Position numbers and translations under genes: made by a program
Notes under the pieces: generated by a model
Database searches by the model: none
The model's input: only the letters and a program-made list of their open reading frames with translations
Told to the model about the DNA's origin: nothing
Source of the DNA: Streptomyces sp. 3214.6
GTDB taxonomy: Bacteria > Actinomycetota > Actinomycetes > Streptomycetales > Streptomycetaceae
Reading direction: 5' to 3'
Assembly (NCBI RefSeq): GCF_900129855.1
Contig: NZ_LT670819.1
Span: 930,001-994,000 of the forward strand
DNA length: 64,000 nt
Shown: positions 41,706 through 49,536 of the stretch, piece by piece
How the letters are laid out: each line of letters starts with the position of its first letter
Position numbering within the stretch: the first letter of the stretch is position 1

Positions 41706-41726
41706 CACTCGCACACTCGGAGTGAC
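41704..41726. promoter_or_regulatory. Inverted repeat at the transcription start of the permease gene
   Basis: GTCACTC (41704-41710) and GAGTGAC (41720-41726) are perfect 7-base arms around 9 bases, directly after the -10 box. The position fits a repressor operator or a 5' RNA hairpin. Confidence 0.5.
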
Positions 41727-41884
41727 CGTCCGCCGACGCAGTGCTGGCACGGTACTCTCCGCGCGCTCTTCCCTGCCGACGTTTCCCGAGGTCACCCCTC
41801 TCGACGTGCGGCGGCGCTCCACTGCTCCACTCCTCACCCCCCATACGCCGCCGGGCGGCGTGCACGAAGGAAAGCAGCACAACC

Positions 41885-43357
41885 ATGAGCAACAGCACCG
41901 GAAGAGGGCTCCAGGCGAATGTGCTGGGCACCTTCGACACGGTGGTGATGGCGGTCGCGGGCAGCGCCCCGGCGTACTCCATCGCCGCCACCACGGCGGT
42001 CCTGGCCGGCGCCGTGGGACTGGCCGGTCCGGCGGCGCTGCTGTACTGCGCGATACCCATGCTGGGCATCGCGCTGGCGTTCAGCCGGCTCAGCCGCATC
42101 GACGTCAACGCGGGGGCCAGTTACTCCTGGGTGGGGCGCACGCTCCATCCCTTCCTGGGCTTCATCAGCGGCTGGGCGCTGGTGATCTCGGCGACCATCT
42201 TCATGGTGGCGGGGTCGCTGCCGGCCGGGTCGATGACGCTCGCCCTGTTCGACGAGGGCCTCAGCGACAACACCGCGCTCGCGACCGTCGTCGGCGCCGC
42301 CTGGTTCCTGGTGATGCTGGCGGTGGTGCTGGGCGGGGCCCGGCTCACCGTGCGCGCGCAACTCATCATGTCCGGCGTGGAGCTGGCGATTCTGGCGCTG
42401 TTCGCGGTGCTCGCCGTCTTCCACACGGACAACGCGCTGCCGTTCGACTGGTCCTGGCTCGGGTTCAGCCACTTCCACGGGGTGTCCGGGTTCGCGTCGG
42501 GCGCGCTGGTCGCCGCGTTCTACTACTGGGGCTGGGACGTCACCAGCAACCTCAGCGAGGAGACCCGCAACAGCCGCCGCACGACCGGTCTCGCGGGACT
42601 GATCGGCGTCGGCATCGTCTTTCTGCTCTTCGAGGTCTTCACCATCGCGGTGAACGTCGTCCTCAGCTCGCAGCGGATCGAGGACAACGGCGCGAACGTG
42701 CTGGCGGCGCTGGGCGAGGAGGTGTGGCCGGGCTGGGGCGGCAAGCTGCTGATCGTGGCGGTGATGCTGTCGACCGTCGCCACCCTGGAGACCACCCTGA
42801 TCCAGGTCACGCGCTCGCTGTTCGCGATGGGCCGCGACCGTACGATGCCGTCCGCGCTGGGCCGGGTGCACCGCACATGGAACACGCCCTGGGTGGCGAT
42901 CGCCGTGGTGGGCGGCGTGGCGCTGGTGCTGTTCGTCGCCTCCAACGCGCTGGGCTCGGTGGGCGACATCCTGGCCGACGCGATCTCGGCGATCGGCCTG
43001 CAGATCGCCGTCTACTACGGGCTGGCGGGCCTGGCCGCGGTCGTCGCGTACCGCAGGACCCTGCTGAAATCGGTGTCCGACTTTCTCCTCGGCGGGCTGT
43101 GGCCCCTGTTGGGTGCCCTGTTCATGTTCTGGATCTTCGCGGAGTCGCTCGGTGAGCTGGACCCGGCGGCGGTCGCCATCGGCATCGGCGGGCTCGCCGT
43201 GGGACTGGTGCCGATGCTCTGGTACTGGCGGCAGGGCAGCGACTACTACCGGCCCGCCCGGCTGGACGCCTCACGGACCGTGGAGGCCGGCTATGTGCCC
43301 GACGGGCATCAGGCCGGGCGCTCCACCGCCCATGAGGGTCTGTCCACCGACTTCTGA
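41885..43357 (+). CDS. APC-family amino acid permease
   Basis: 490 residues with about 12 transmembrane helices. APC hallmarks: VVMAVAGSAPAYSIAATTAV in helix 1, YSWVGRTLHPFLGFISGWAL, FYYWGWDVTSNLSEETRNSR in the helix 6 region, and QVTRSLFAMGRDRTMPSALG. It imports an amino acid or amine by proton symport at the plasma membrane; the substrate is unknown. ATG at 41885 has GAAGGAAAG somewhat far upstream. A leader of about 170 bases follows the promoter at 41678. The next gene begins 11 bases after its stop. Confidence 0.9.
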   Translation: MSNSTGRGLQANVLGTFDTVVMAVAGSAPAYSIAATTAVLAGAVGLAGPAALLYCAIPMLGIALAFSRLSRIDVNAGASYSWVGRTLHPFLGFISGWALVISATIFMVAGSLPAGSMTLALFDEGLSDNTALATVVGAAWFLVMLAVVLGGARLTVRAQLIMSGVELAILALFAVLAVFHTDNALPFDWSWLGFSHFHGVSGFASGALVAAFYYWGWDVTSNLSEETRNSRRTTGLAGLIGVGIVFLLFEVFTIAVNVVLSSQRIEDNGANVLAALGEEVWPGWGGKLLIVAVMLSTVATLETTLIQVTRSLFAMGRDRTMPSALGRVHRTWNTPWVAIAVVGGVALVLFVASNALGSVGDILADAISAIGLQIAVYYGLAGLAAVVAYRRTLLKSVSDFLLGGLWPLLGALFMFWIFAESLGELDPAAVAIGIGGLAVGLVPMLWYWRQGSDYYRPARLDASRTVEAGYVPDGHQAGRSTAHEGLSTDF

Positions 43358-43368
43358 GAAGGAATCCG

Positions 43369-44328
43369 ATGGCGCGGGACCGTTTCGCTCCCGATTTCGA
43401 CCCCGACTGCGGGGACGCCCCTCTCTCCTCCACCCGGCACGACATCGTCATCGGCCGCTGGCAGGGACTGCGGGACCTGCTGCGCGCGACCGGACCCGAC
43501 TGGCTCGCCCGCGGGCATCGGGTCCGGCTCCTCGCCCAGGCCTGTGCGGGCAGTTCGACGGTGGAGACCTGGCTGGCCGCCGAGCCGCACAGCGCCGACG
43601 CGCTGGTGCTGCGGGCGGCCACCGAGACGGCCCGGGCGTTCAACCTGGCGATCAACGCGGGCCGGGGCATGCCGATCGACCAGACGCGGATCGACGCCGC
43701 GGTCCTGGCGTGTCTGGCGGCGGCCGAGGCGTACCTGGGCGATCCGACGCCGTGGACCTCGCTGATCTCGGTCGCCCGCCTCTACCCGGCCGGGGTGCGC
43801 CGACAGGAACTGGCCCGCTGGTGGGACGAGTTGTACCAGCGGGACCCCTACAGCATGGAGGGCCACCTCCAGGTCCTGCACTACTACTCCGCCCGCTGGC
43901 ACGGCTCGCACGGTCTGATGTACGACTTCGCCCGGGACGCGGCCGGCGTGGCCCCGCCGGGCTGCCCGCTGCCGGTACTGGTGCAGTACGCGCGCGTGGA
44001 GGAGTTCCGTCACTCCCTCGACACCACGCAGGGCCGCTCCGCGTCGGTGGGTCTCGGCCAGCACTGGAACAACGACGGCGCCGTCAGCGACGTCCGCCGC
44101 ACCTGGGACCGCTGGATCATGGGCCGCAAGGAGGACACCATCGCGCCGGGCGAGCTGCGTGACGTCAACTACCTGGCCCACGCGGCGTGTTCGGCGGGGG
44201 TGGCGGAGGTGGCCATGCCGCTGCTGGGACTCCTCGGCCGGCGGGCGACACGCACTCCCTGGTCGTACACGGGAGACCCGGCCCAGCAGATCGCGCGGTG
44301 GCGCAAGGAGTGGAGGGTACGCGACTGA
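43369..44328 (+). CDS. Conserved-looking hypothetical protein downstream of the permease
   Basis: 319 residues, soluble, mostly helical, Trp and Tyr-rich (GRWQGLRDLLRATGPDWLAR, LARWWDELYQRDPYSMEGHL, YYSARWHGSHGLMYDFARDA). The helical pairs suggest TPR-like packing. No catalytic motif was recognised. ATG at 43369 has GAAGGAA upstream, 11 bases past the permease stop, so the two are in one operon. It could be an accessory or regulatory partner of the permease; that is inference only. Confidence 0.75.
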   Translation: MARDRFAPDFDPDCGDAPLSSTRHDIVIGRWQGLRDLLRATGPDWLARGHRVRLLAQACAGSSTVETWLAAEPHSADALVLRAATETARAFNLAINAGRGMPIDQTRIDAAVLACLAAAEAYLGDPTPWTSLISVARLYPAGVRRQELARWWDELYQRDPYSMEGHLQVLHYYSARWHGSHGLMYDFARDAAGVAPPGCPLPVLVQYARVEEFRHSLDTTQGRSASVGLGQHWNNDGAVSDVRRTWDRWIMGRKEDTIAPGELRDVNYLAHAACSAGVAEVAMPLLGLLGRRATRTPWSYTGDPAQQIARWRKEWRVRD

Positions 44329-44390
44329 GCGCAGGCACCCGTGTCGCGTCGGCTGCCGGGCCGAGCGTCCGTGACGGCGGCGGCGGTCCG

Positions 44391-45686
44391 TCAGGCGCGG
44401 TTCGGCGCCGGCTGCGGCTCGGCGAGCGGCGCTGCCGCGCGGCGGGGGAGCAGCAGCGGGGTCGCCAGCAGGAGCACGCCGGCCAGGCCGATGGCCGTGC
44501 GCAGCCCGAGCAGACCGCCCAGGACGCCCCAGAGGGCCGTCAGGAACGCGGTCGAAGCCTTGGTCGTCACCGCCCAGGCGGACAGGGTGCGGGCGACCCG
44601 GTCGGGAGCGGTGCGCTCCAGGCGACAGGTGGCGGAGACCGGGTTGAAGACTCCACAGCAGAAGATGAGCCCGAGCTCGACGCCGATCACCAGCAGCAGA
44701 CCGCCGGCGCCCGGCCCGAGGAAGGCCAGGCCGACGGGCCAGATCGCGCGCAGCGCCCCGACCACGACCAGCACCCGGTGCTGCCCGAACCGGGTGACGA
44801 GCGGCCGCGCCAGCCGCGAACCCAGCAGCCCGGCGATGGAGGGCGCGGCGAAGGCGAGGCCGTACTGCCACGGTGAGAACCCGAGCCGGCCGAGCATCAG
44901 GACGGCGAGCAGCGGCTGGGCGGCCATCACCAGGGCGTTGAACAACGCGGTGTTGAAGAACAGCGGGCGCAGCGTCGCGTCGGCGAGGATGTACCGCCAC
45001 CCGTCGAGCAGGTCGCGGGCCCGCATGCGTTCGGTCTCCCGGGGCTCGGGCCGCGGCTCGTGCCCGCCCATCGCGCGGATGCCCAGGGCCGAGAGCAGGT
45101 AGCTGACCGCGTCGGCCACCACCGTCGCCACCGGGCCGAGAAGCCCGATCGCGGCGCCGCCCAGCGGCGGTCCGATGATCGTGGTCGTCCAGGCCGTGGA
45201 CTCGAACCGGGCGTTGGCGACGAGCAGGTCCTCGGCCGGCAGCAGCGTCTTCAGGTACGCCCCGGAGGCGGCGCGGAAGGTGATGTCGGCCGCCGCGACG
45301 ACGACCGAGACCAGCAGGAGCTGAAGGAAGGTGAGCACGCCGAGCGCGAACGCGGCGGGGACCGTCAGCAGCGCCGCGAACCGCACCAGGTCCATCGCGA
45401 TCAGCACCGGCCGCTTACGGCGGAACTCCACCCACGGGCCCAGTGGCATCGCCACGGCCGCGCCCACCGCGGCCCCGACGGAGGACAGCGCGGCGACCTC
45501 GGCCGGTCCGGCGTGCAACACCTGGATGGCGATCAGCGGGAACGCTCCGAAGGCGAGCCAGGTGCCGAGCGCACTGGTCCCGTACGCTCCCCAGAGCCAT
45601 CCGAACCGCCGCCCCAGCCGGTGCCCGCTTCTCATGCCCGCCGCCCCCGCCACTCGCCCGCACAACCGATCCGCGATCGAAGACAT
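44391..45686 (-). CDS. MFS transporter
   Basis: 431 residues with about 12 hydrophobic helices (YGTSALGTWLAFGAFPLIAI, VSYLLSALGIRAMGG, GLIFCCGVFNPVSATCRLER). It belongs to the drug-efflux-like MFS group with the motif EFRRKRPVLIAMDLVRF after helix 2. Start choices are ATG 45686 (MSSIADRLCGRV) and ATG 45635 (MRSGHRLGRRFGWLWGAYG). The latter looks like the usual family start; neither has a strong site. It is divergent from a LysR gene across an 82-base promoter region and is its likely target. Confidence 0.87.
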   Translation of the reverse strand: MSSIADRLCGRVAGAAGMRSGHRLGRRFGWLWGAYGTSALGTWLAFGAFPLIAIQVLHAGPAEVAALSSVGAAVGAAVAMPLGPWVEFRRKRPVLIAMDLVRFAALLTVPAAFALGVLTFLQLLLVSVVVAAADITFRAASGAYLKTLLPAEDLLVANARFESTAWTTTIIGPPLGGAAIGLLGPVATVVADAVSYLLSALGIRAMGGHEPRPEPRETERMRARDLLDGWRYILADATLRPLFFNTALFNALVMAAQPLLAVLMLGRLGFSPWQYGLAFAAPSIAGLLGSRLARPLVTRFGQHRVLVVVGALRAIWPVGLAFLGPGAGGLLLVIGVELGLIFCCGVFNPVSATCRLERTAPDRVARTLSAWAVTTKASTAFLTALWGVLGGLLGLRTAIGLAGVLLLATPLLLPRRAAAPLAEPQPAPNRA

Positions 45687-45736
45687 CAAAGCGAGCAGCG
45701 TACGCAGGGATCAAACAACCGCAGGACCTCCTGACC

Positions 45737-45751
45737 ACAACCAGCGGTTGT
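45737..45751. promoter_or_regulatory. LysR-type operator in the MFS/LysR promoter
   Basis: ACAACC-AGC-GGTTGT is a perfect 15-base palindrome. An extra direct ACAACC half-site lies at about 45715-45720. It sits just upstream of the LysR -10 box, where an autorepressor would bind. Confidence 0.6.
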
Positions 45752-45756
45752 ACCCC

Positions 45757-45762
45757 TAGGGT
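45757..45762 (+). promoter_or_regulatory. Probable -10 box of the LysR gene (leaderless)
   Basis: TAGGGT ends 6 bases before the ATG at 45769, so transcription would start at the codon itself. No ribosome binding site is present. Confidence 0.4.
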
Positions 45763-45768
45763 GGCGAC

Positions 45769-46704
45769 ATGGACCTCGACACCGTCCGGACGTTCGTCGC
45801 CGCCGCCGACGCGGGGCAGTTCCAGGAGGCCGCCGCCGAGCTGGCGGTCACTCAGCAGGCCGTCTCCAAGCGCATCGCCGCGCTGGAACGCACCCTCGGC
45901 GTGCGGCTGTTCACCCGCAGCGCGCGCGGCGCCCAGCTCACCATCGACGGGCAGGCGTTCCTGCCCCACGCGCGCGAGCTGCTGCGCGTCGCCGAGCGCG
46001 CGGTCGCCTCCGTGCGCCCCGACCGCCGTCCGCTGCGCGTCGACGTGATCGCCTCTCGCGTCGCGCCGTCGGGTCTGATGCGCGGCTTCCACCGCGCGCA
46101 CCCCGAGATCGAGCTCGACGTGGTGTGGCTGTTCGACGTCGAGACGGCCGTCGCCGCCATCCGGTCCGGTGAGATCGACGCGTCCTTCCGTGCCGTCGCC
46201 ATGCCGGGCCGTCCCCTCCCCGAGGACATCGAGTCAGTCCGTGTGCTCGACGAGCCGCTCCAGCTCCTCACCGGCCCCGCCCACACGTTGGCGGGCGCCC
46301 GGTCGGTGACGCTCCCCCAGCTCGTCGGGCACCGGATCTGGATGCCCGGCATCGTTCCGGGCACCGAGTGGGCCGCCTACTACGACGACCTCGTCGCCGA
46401 GTTCGGCCTGACCATCGAGGCGACCGGCCCCAACTTCGGCTCCGACGCGCTCCTCGACACCGTCGCCGACACCCCTGCCCTGGCCACCTTCATCAGCGAG
46501 CAGACCCGCCTCGTCTGGCCCGCCGGCCACGGCCTGCGCCGCATCCCGGTGACCGCCCCCACCCCTGTCTACCCGCACTCGCTCCTCTGGCACCGCGACA
46601 ACCCCCACCCGGCGCTGACCGCTCTCCGCGCCCATCTCGCCGCGACGGCGGCCGACCACGACGCCGCCGGCATCTGGACGCCGGACTGGGTGATTCCCCA
46701 CTGA
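45769..46704 (+). CDS. LysR-family transcriptional regulator
   Basis: 311 residues. The helix-turn-helix is at residues 1-60 (MDLDTVRTFVAAADAGQFQE, LAVTQQAVSKRIAALERTLG, VRLFTRSARGAQLT). The effector-binding domain starts near residue 88 (PLRVDVIASRVAPSGLMRGF). The start ATG lies directly at a predicted transcription start. Adjacent to, and divergent from, the MFS transporter at 44391; the palindrome at 45737 is the probable shared operator. A role in sensing an exported compound is likely but unproven. Confidence 0.92.
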   Translation: MDLDTVRTFVAAADAGQFQEAAAELAVTQQAVSKRIAALERTLGVRLFTRSARGAQLTIDGQAFLPHARELLRVAERAVASVRPDRRPLRVDVIASRVAPSGLMRGFHRAHPEIELDVVWLFDVETAVAAIRSGEIDASFRAVAMPGRPLPEDIESVRVLDEPLQLLTGPAHTLAGARSVTLPQLVGHRIWMPGIVPGTEWAAYYDDLVAEFGLTIEATGPNFGSDALLDTVADTPALATFISEQTRLVWPAGHGLRRIPVTAPTPVYPHSLLWHRDNPHPALTALRAHLAATAADHDAAGIWTPDWVIPH

Positions 46705-46823
46705 AACGCCGGAGCACCGAGAGCGACGACGTGCCTGCCGTCATCGCTCATCCGGAGGACGCCATGGGGCGACCCTCCGCCCGGCAGGAGACGGCGTGAG
46801 GCCCGGCGGATCGCCCCGGGGTG

Positions 46824-47678
46824 TCACGCGGTGGCGTTCGGGCCGTCCGGGCTGCTTCGGCGCCGGTCGACTACCTCGCGGCTGAGCTGCTCCGTCTCCG
46901 GCTCGGGCAGCCGCTCGAAGCCCTCCTCGGTGATGACCGAGACGATCGGGAAGATACGGCGGTTGAGGTCGGGGCCGCCGGTGGCGGAGTCGTCGTCGGC
47001 CGCGTCGTACAGCGCCTGGAGCGCGGCCAGCGCCGCCTCGCGCCGGGACATACCGGCGCGGTACAGCTTCTTCAGCGACCCGCGGGCGTACGGGGAGCCG
47101 GAGCCCTCGGCGTGGAAGGGCGACTTCTCGTACAGGCCGCCGGCCACGTCGAAGCTGAAGATGCGGCCCCGGGCGCCCGGGGCGGCGGCGGTGTCGTAGC
47201 CGGCGAGGAGCGGGACGACGGCGAGGCCCTGCATGGCCTGGTCGAGGTTCTGCCGGATCATCGTGGCCAGCCGACGCGCCTTCGCGCCGAGGGTCATGGG
47301 GACGCCCTCGACCTTCTCGAAGTGCGTGAGCTCGACCTGGTACAGCTTCACCATGTCCAGGGCGAGTCCGACGCTGCCGGCGAAGGCGACGGCGGTGAGG
47401 TCGTCCGCCGGGTGCACCTTCTCCAGGTCGCGCTGCGCGATGAGGTTGCCCATGGTGGCCCGGCGGTCACCGGCGATCAGCACACCGTCGCGGTAGGCGA
47501 GGGCGAGCACGGTCGTGCCGTGCGGGAAGCTGTCCGGGGCGGCCCGGACGCCGTCGGGGAACGGTCGGCGGGTGGGGAGCAGTTCGGGTCGGTGCGCCGC
47601 CAGGAAGTCACGGAAGGACGAACCGCCCACCGTGAAGAACTCGTCCGCCGGCCGTCCCTCGGTTCCGCTCCGCGCCAT
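46824..47678 (-). CDS. prcB: Proteasome beta subunit, orphan copy
   Basis: 284 residues. A 54-residue propeptide ends at SFPHG, followed by the catalytic Thr55 in TTVLALAYRDGVLIAGDRRA, with the conserved Asp-Arg-Arg and the later Lys region typical of PrcB (NLIAQRDLEKVHPADDLTAV, QGLAVVPLLAGYDT, SFDVAGGLYEKSPFHAEGSG). All catalytic elements look intact. ATG at 47678 has GAGGGGGAGT upstream. There is no alpha subunit, Pup or Dop gene beside it, unlike the main prcBA locus of actinomycetes. It is therefore probably a second, accessory beta subunit. Confidence 0.9.
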   Translation of the reverse strand: MARSGTEGRPADEFFTVGGSSFRDFLAAHRPELLPTRRPFPDGVRAAPDSFPHGTTVLALAYRDGVLIAGDRRATMGNLIAQRDLEKVHPADDLTAVAFAGSVGLALDMVKLYQVELTHFEKVEGVPMTLGAKARRLATMIRQNLDQAMQGLAVVPLLAGYDTAAAPGARGRIFSFDVAGGLYEKSPFHAEGSGSPYARGSLKKLYRAGMSRREAALAALQALYDAADDDSATGGPDLNRRIFPIVSVITEEGFERLPEPETEQLSREVVDRRRSSPDGPNATA

Positions 47679-47782
47679 GCCACTCCCCCTCGCCGCCGCC
47701 TCCGACACCCCACTACCTACCTGCGCCGGACGGCCGGGAAACACACGTACGACACACGGAGGCCGATGGCCGGAAGACGACG

Positions 47783-48229
47783 TCAAGCGGCCCGGTGCTC
47801 GCGCGCGGTGAGCACGGCGGTGGGCATCCGGCGGACGGTGCGCAGGATCGCCGCCTCGGTGGTGTCGGCGTCGTGGCCGCTCGTGCCGGCCGAGGTGCAG
47901 CCGGTGCAGAAGGCGACGGGGACGGCCTCGTGCCCGGTGAGCAGGCAGGGCGGACGGACGCCGAGCCGGTGCAGTCGCGCGGCGGCGCGGGTCCAGTCGC
48001 GGTGGCTCTTGGTGGTGCGGTCCACGGTGTGGTCCAGGACGGCGTACTGCACGGCCAGATGCCCGGCGAGCGCGAGCGCGGCCAGGGCCGCGACGAGGTC
48101 GGCCAGGGTGAAGGCGCCGGCCACCGCCGCGAGCAGCCGGTGGCCGCGTGGTCGCCACGACCTGCCGGGCCCGCTCGCCGGTACGCGCCGCCGCCTGCCC
48201 ACGAGCAGGGCGTTCGCGCCGTTGGCCAC
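47783..48229 (-). CDS. Small membrane protein with Cys pair
   Basis: 148 residues. An Arg-rich head precedes one or two membrane helices (LLAAVAGAFTLADLVAALAA, LALAGHLAVQYAVLDHTV). A region after them contains RPPCLLTGHEAVPVAFCTGCTSAG, whose Cys residues could bind metal. The tail is charged. The ATG at 48229 lacks a clear site and the real start could be internal. No family recognised. An alternative frame over the same DNA reads as Arg/Pro low-complexity and was rejected. Confidence 0.5.
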   Translation of the reverse strand: MANGANALLVGRRRRVPASGPGRSWRPRGHRLLAAVAGAFTLADLVAALAALALAGHLAVQYAVLDHTVDRTTKSHRDWTRAAARLHRLGVRPPCLLTGHEAVPVAFCTGCTSAGTSGHDADTTEAAILRTVRRMPTAVLTAREHRAA

Positions 48230-48323
48230 CGGCGAAACACAGGTAACCGGATGACCGAATTACCGAAGAACCGAAAAACAGGGACAAACCAACCCGCATC
48301 AGTCGGGCGCGCAGGGTGGCGTA

Positions 48324-48393
48324 CGCCGTCGCCGTCGCCCTCGCCGTCGCCCTCGCCCTCGCCTCGCCGTCGCCTCGCCCTCGCCTCGCCCTC
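48324..48393. repeat. Hexamer-like (GCCGTC/GCCCTC/GCCTC) simple repeat
   Basis: About 70 bases of alternating GCCGTC, GCCCTC and GCCTC units between two minus-strand genes. The minus strand is correspondingly G-rich. The length probably varies by slippage. Confidence 0.8.
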
Positions 48394-48397
48394 GGCT

Positions 48398-48793
48398 TCA
48401 GTCGTGCGGGAAGGAGTGGTGCTCGTGCGCGATCAGCCAGCGGCCGCGCTCCTTGCGCAGACCGAAGGTGAGCCGCAGCCGCAGCGAGGGGCACGCGGCG
48501 AGCTCTTCGGGCGTGCCGCAGCGCAGCAGGGCATAGGCGTAGGCGACGTCGTGGCCGGCGGTGACGTCGAGGGTGTCGATGTCGAAGCGGGCTCCCTGGG
48601 CCTGCCAGACGAAGAACGGCGGCCAGGTCGCCCGGTAGGCGGCCAGACCCCGGATGCCCTCGTGGGGCGCCGGCACGTCGTACATCACGAGGTCGTCCGC
48701 GTGATGGTCGAGGACGGTGTCGAGGTCGCCCCGGTGGACGGCGTCGGCCCAGCGGGTGATCAGCGCGCGGATCTGCGTCTCGTCGTCGGACAC
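48398..48793 (-). CDS. SnoaL-like / SgcJ-type NTF2-fold protein
   Basis: 131 residues: DDETQIRALITRWADAVHRG, then DLDTVLDHHADDLVMYDVPA, ending GRWLIAHEHHSFPHD. This is the SgcJ/EcaC or DUF4440 pattern of the NTF2-like fold, a small cone-shaped pocket protein. GTG at 48793 has GAGGAGG upstream; the longer frame to 48949 is the shadow of the divergent kinase gene. It ends 5 bases from the simple repeat. Possibly an isomerase or a ligand-binding protein. Confidence 0.82.
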   Translation of the reverse strand: MSDDETQIRALITRWADAVHRGDLDTVLDHHADDLVMYDVPAPHEGIRGLAAYRATWPPFFVWQAQGARFDIDTLDVTAGHDVAYAYALLRCGTPEELAACPSLRLRLTFGLRKERGRWLIAHEHHSFPHD

Positions 48794-48848
48794 GGTCGTC
48801 CTCCTCTCGTTGCGGGTCTCCTTCCAGGAGACTGCGACACTCTGCTGT

Positions 48849-49502
48849 GTGCTCACTTTCGACGACCTGCTCATACGCGCCCGCGCCCTCGCCGGGGACG
48901 GCCGCCGGCGCGCGCTCCTCGGTATCACCGGCAGCCCCGGCGCGGGCAAGACGACCCTCGCCGAGCGCCTGGTGCGGGAGCTGAACGGCGCGGGTGAGCC
49001 GTGGGTCGCTCATGTCCCGATGGACGGTTTCCACCTCGCCGACGTCGAACTGGACCGCCTCGGCCGCCGGGACCGCAAGGGCGCGCCCGACACCTTCGAC
49101 GCGGCCGGGTACGCGGCTCTGCTGCGGCGGCTGCGGGAGGAGAGCGACGGCGACGAGGTCGTGTACGCGCCGGGCTTCGAACGGGTCCTGGAGCAGCCGG
49201 TCGCCGGAGCGGTGCCGGTGCCGCCGACGGCCCGGCTGATCGTGACGGAGGGCAACTACCTGCTGTTGGCCACGGGCGCGTGGCAGCGGGTGCGGGCCGC
49301 GCTGGACGAGGTGTGGTTCTGCGCGGTCGCGGAGGACGAGCGCGTCCGGCGGTTGGTCGCCCGCCACGAGGAGTTCGGCAAGGGGCACGAGGAGGCGGTG
49401 GCCTGGGTCCTGGGCACCGACCAGCGCAACGCCGACCTGGTGGCGGCGACGCGGGACCGGGCGGATCTGGTGGTCACCCCGGCTGTCACCGGCGCACGGT
49501 AG
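48849..49502 (+). CDS. P-loop nucleoside/pantothenate-type kinase
   Basis: 217 residues. Walker A is GITGSPGAGKTTLAERLVRE near residue 26. Then come HVPMDGFHLADVELDRLGRR (catalytic Asp, as in the uridine kinase and phosphoribulokinase group), APDTFDAAGYAALLRRL, and RLIVTEGNYLLLATGAW. It would phosphorylate a small alcohol such as a nucleoside, fructose or pantothenate; the substrate is not defined by sequence. GTG at 48849 has no close ribosome binding site, and a GACACT box 7 bases upstream hints at a leaderless mRNA. It is divergent from the SgcJ-type gene. Confidence 0.82.
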   Translation: MLTFDDLLIRARALAGDGRRRALLGITGSPGAGKTTLAERLVRELNGAGEPWVAHVPMDGFHLADVELDRLGRRDRKGAPDTFDAAGYAALLRRLREESDGDEVVYAPGFERVLEQPVAGAVPVPPTARLIVTEGNYLLLATGAWQRVRAALDEVWFCAVAEDERVRRLVARHEEFGKGHEEAVAWVLGTDQRNADLVAATRDRADLVVTPAVTGAR

Positions 49503-49536
49503 CGGAGGTTCGGGCTCTCCCTCTCCCCCGCCGCCG

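Noticed and set aside
48324..48393. Possible CRISPR-like or minisatellite array
   Set aside because: Units are 5-6 bases with no spacers, so it is a simple repeat and not a CRISPR array.
46824..49388. 854-codon frame extending the proteasome subunit upstream
   Set aside because: The upstream part is antisense to the kinase gene and crosses the simple repeat. The ATG at 47678 with a strong site and the normal propeptide length define the gene.
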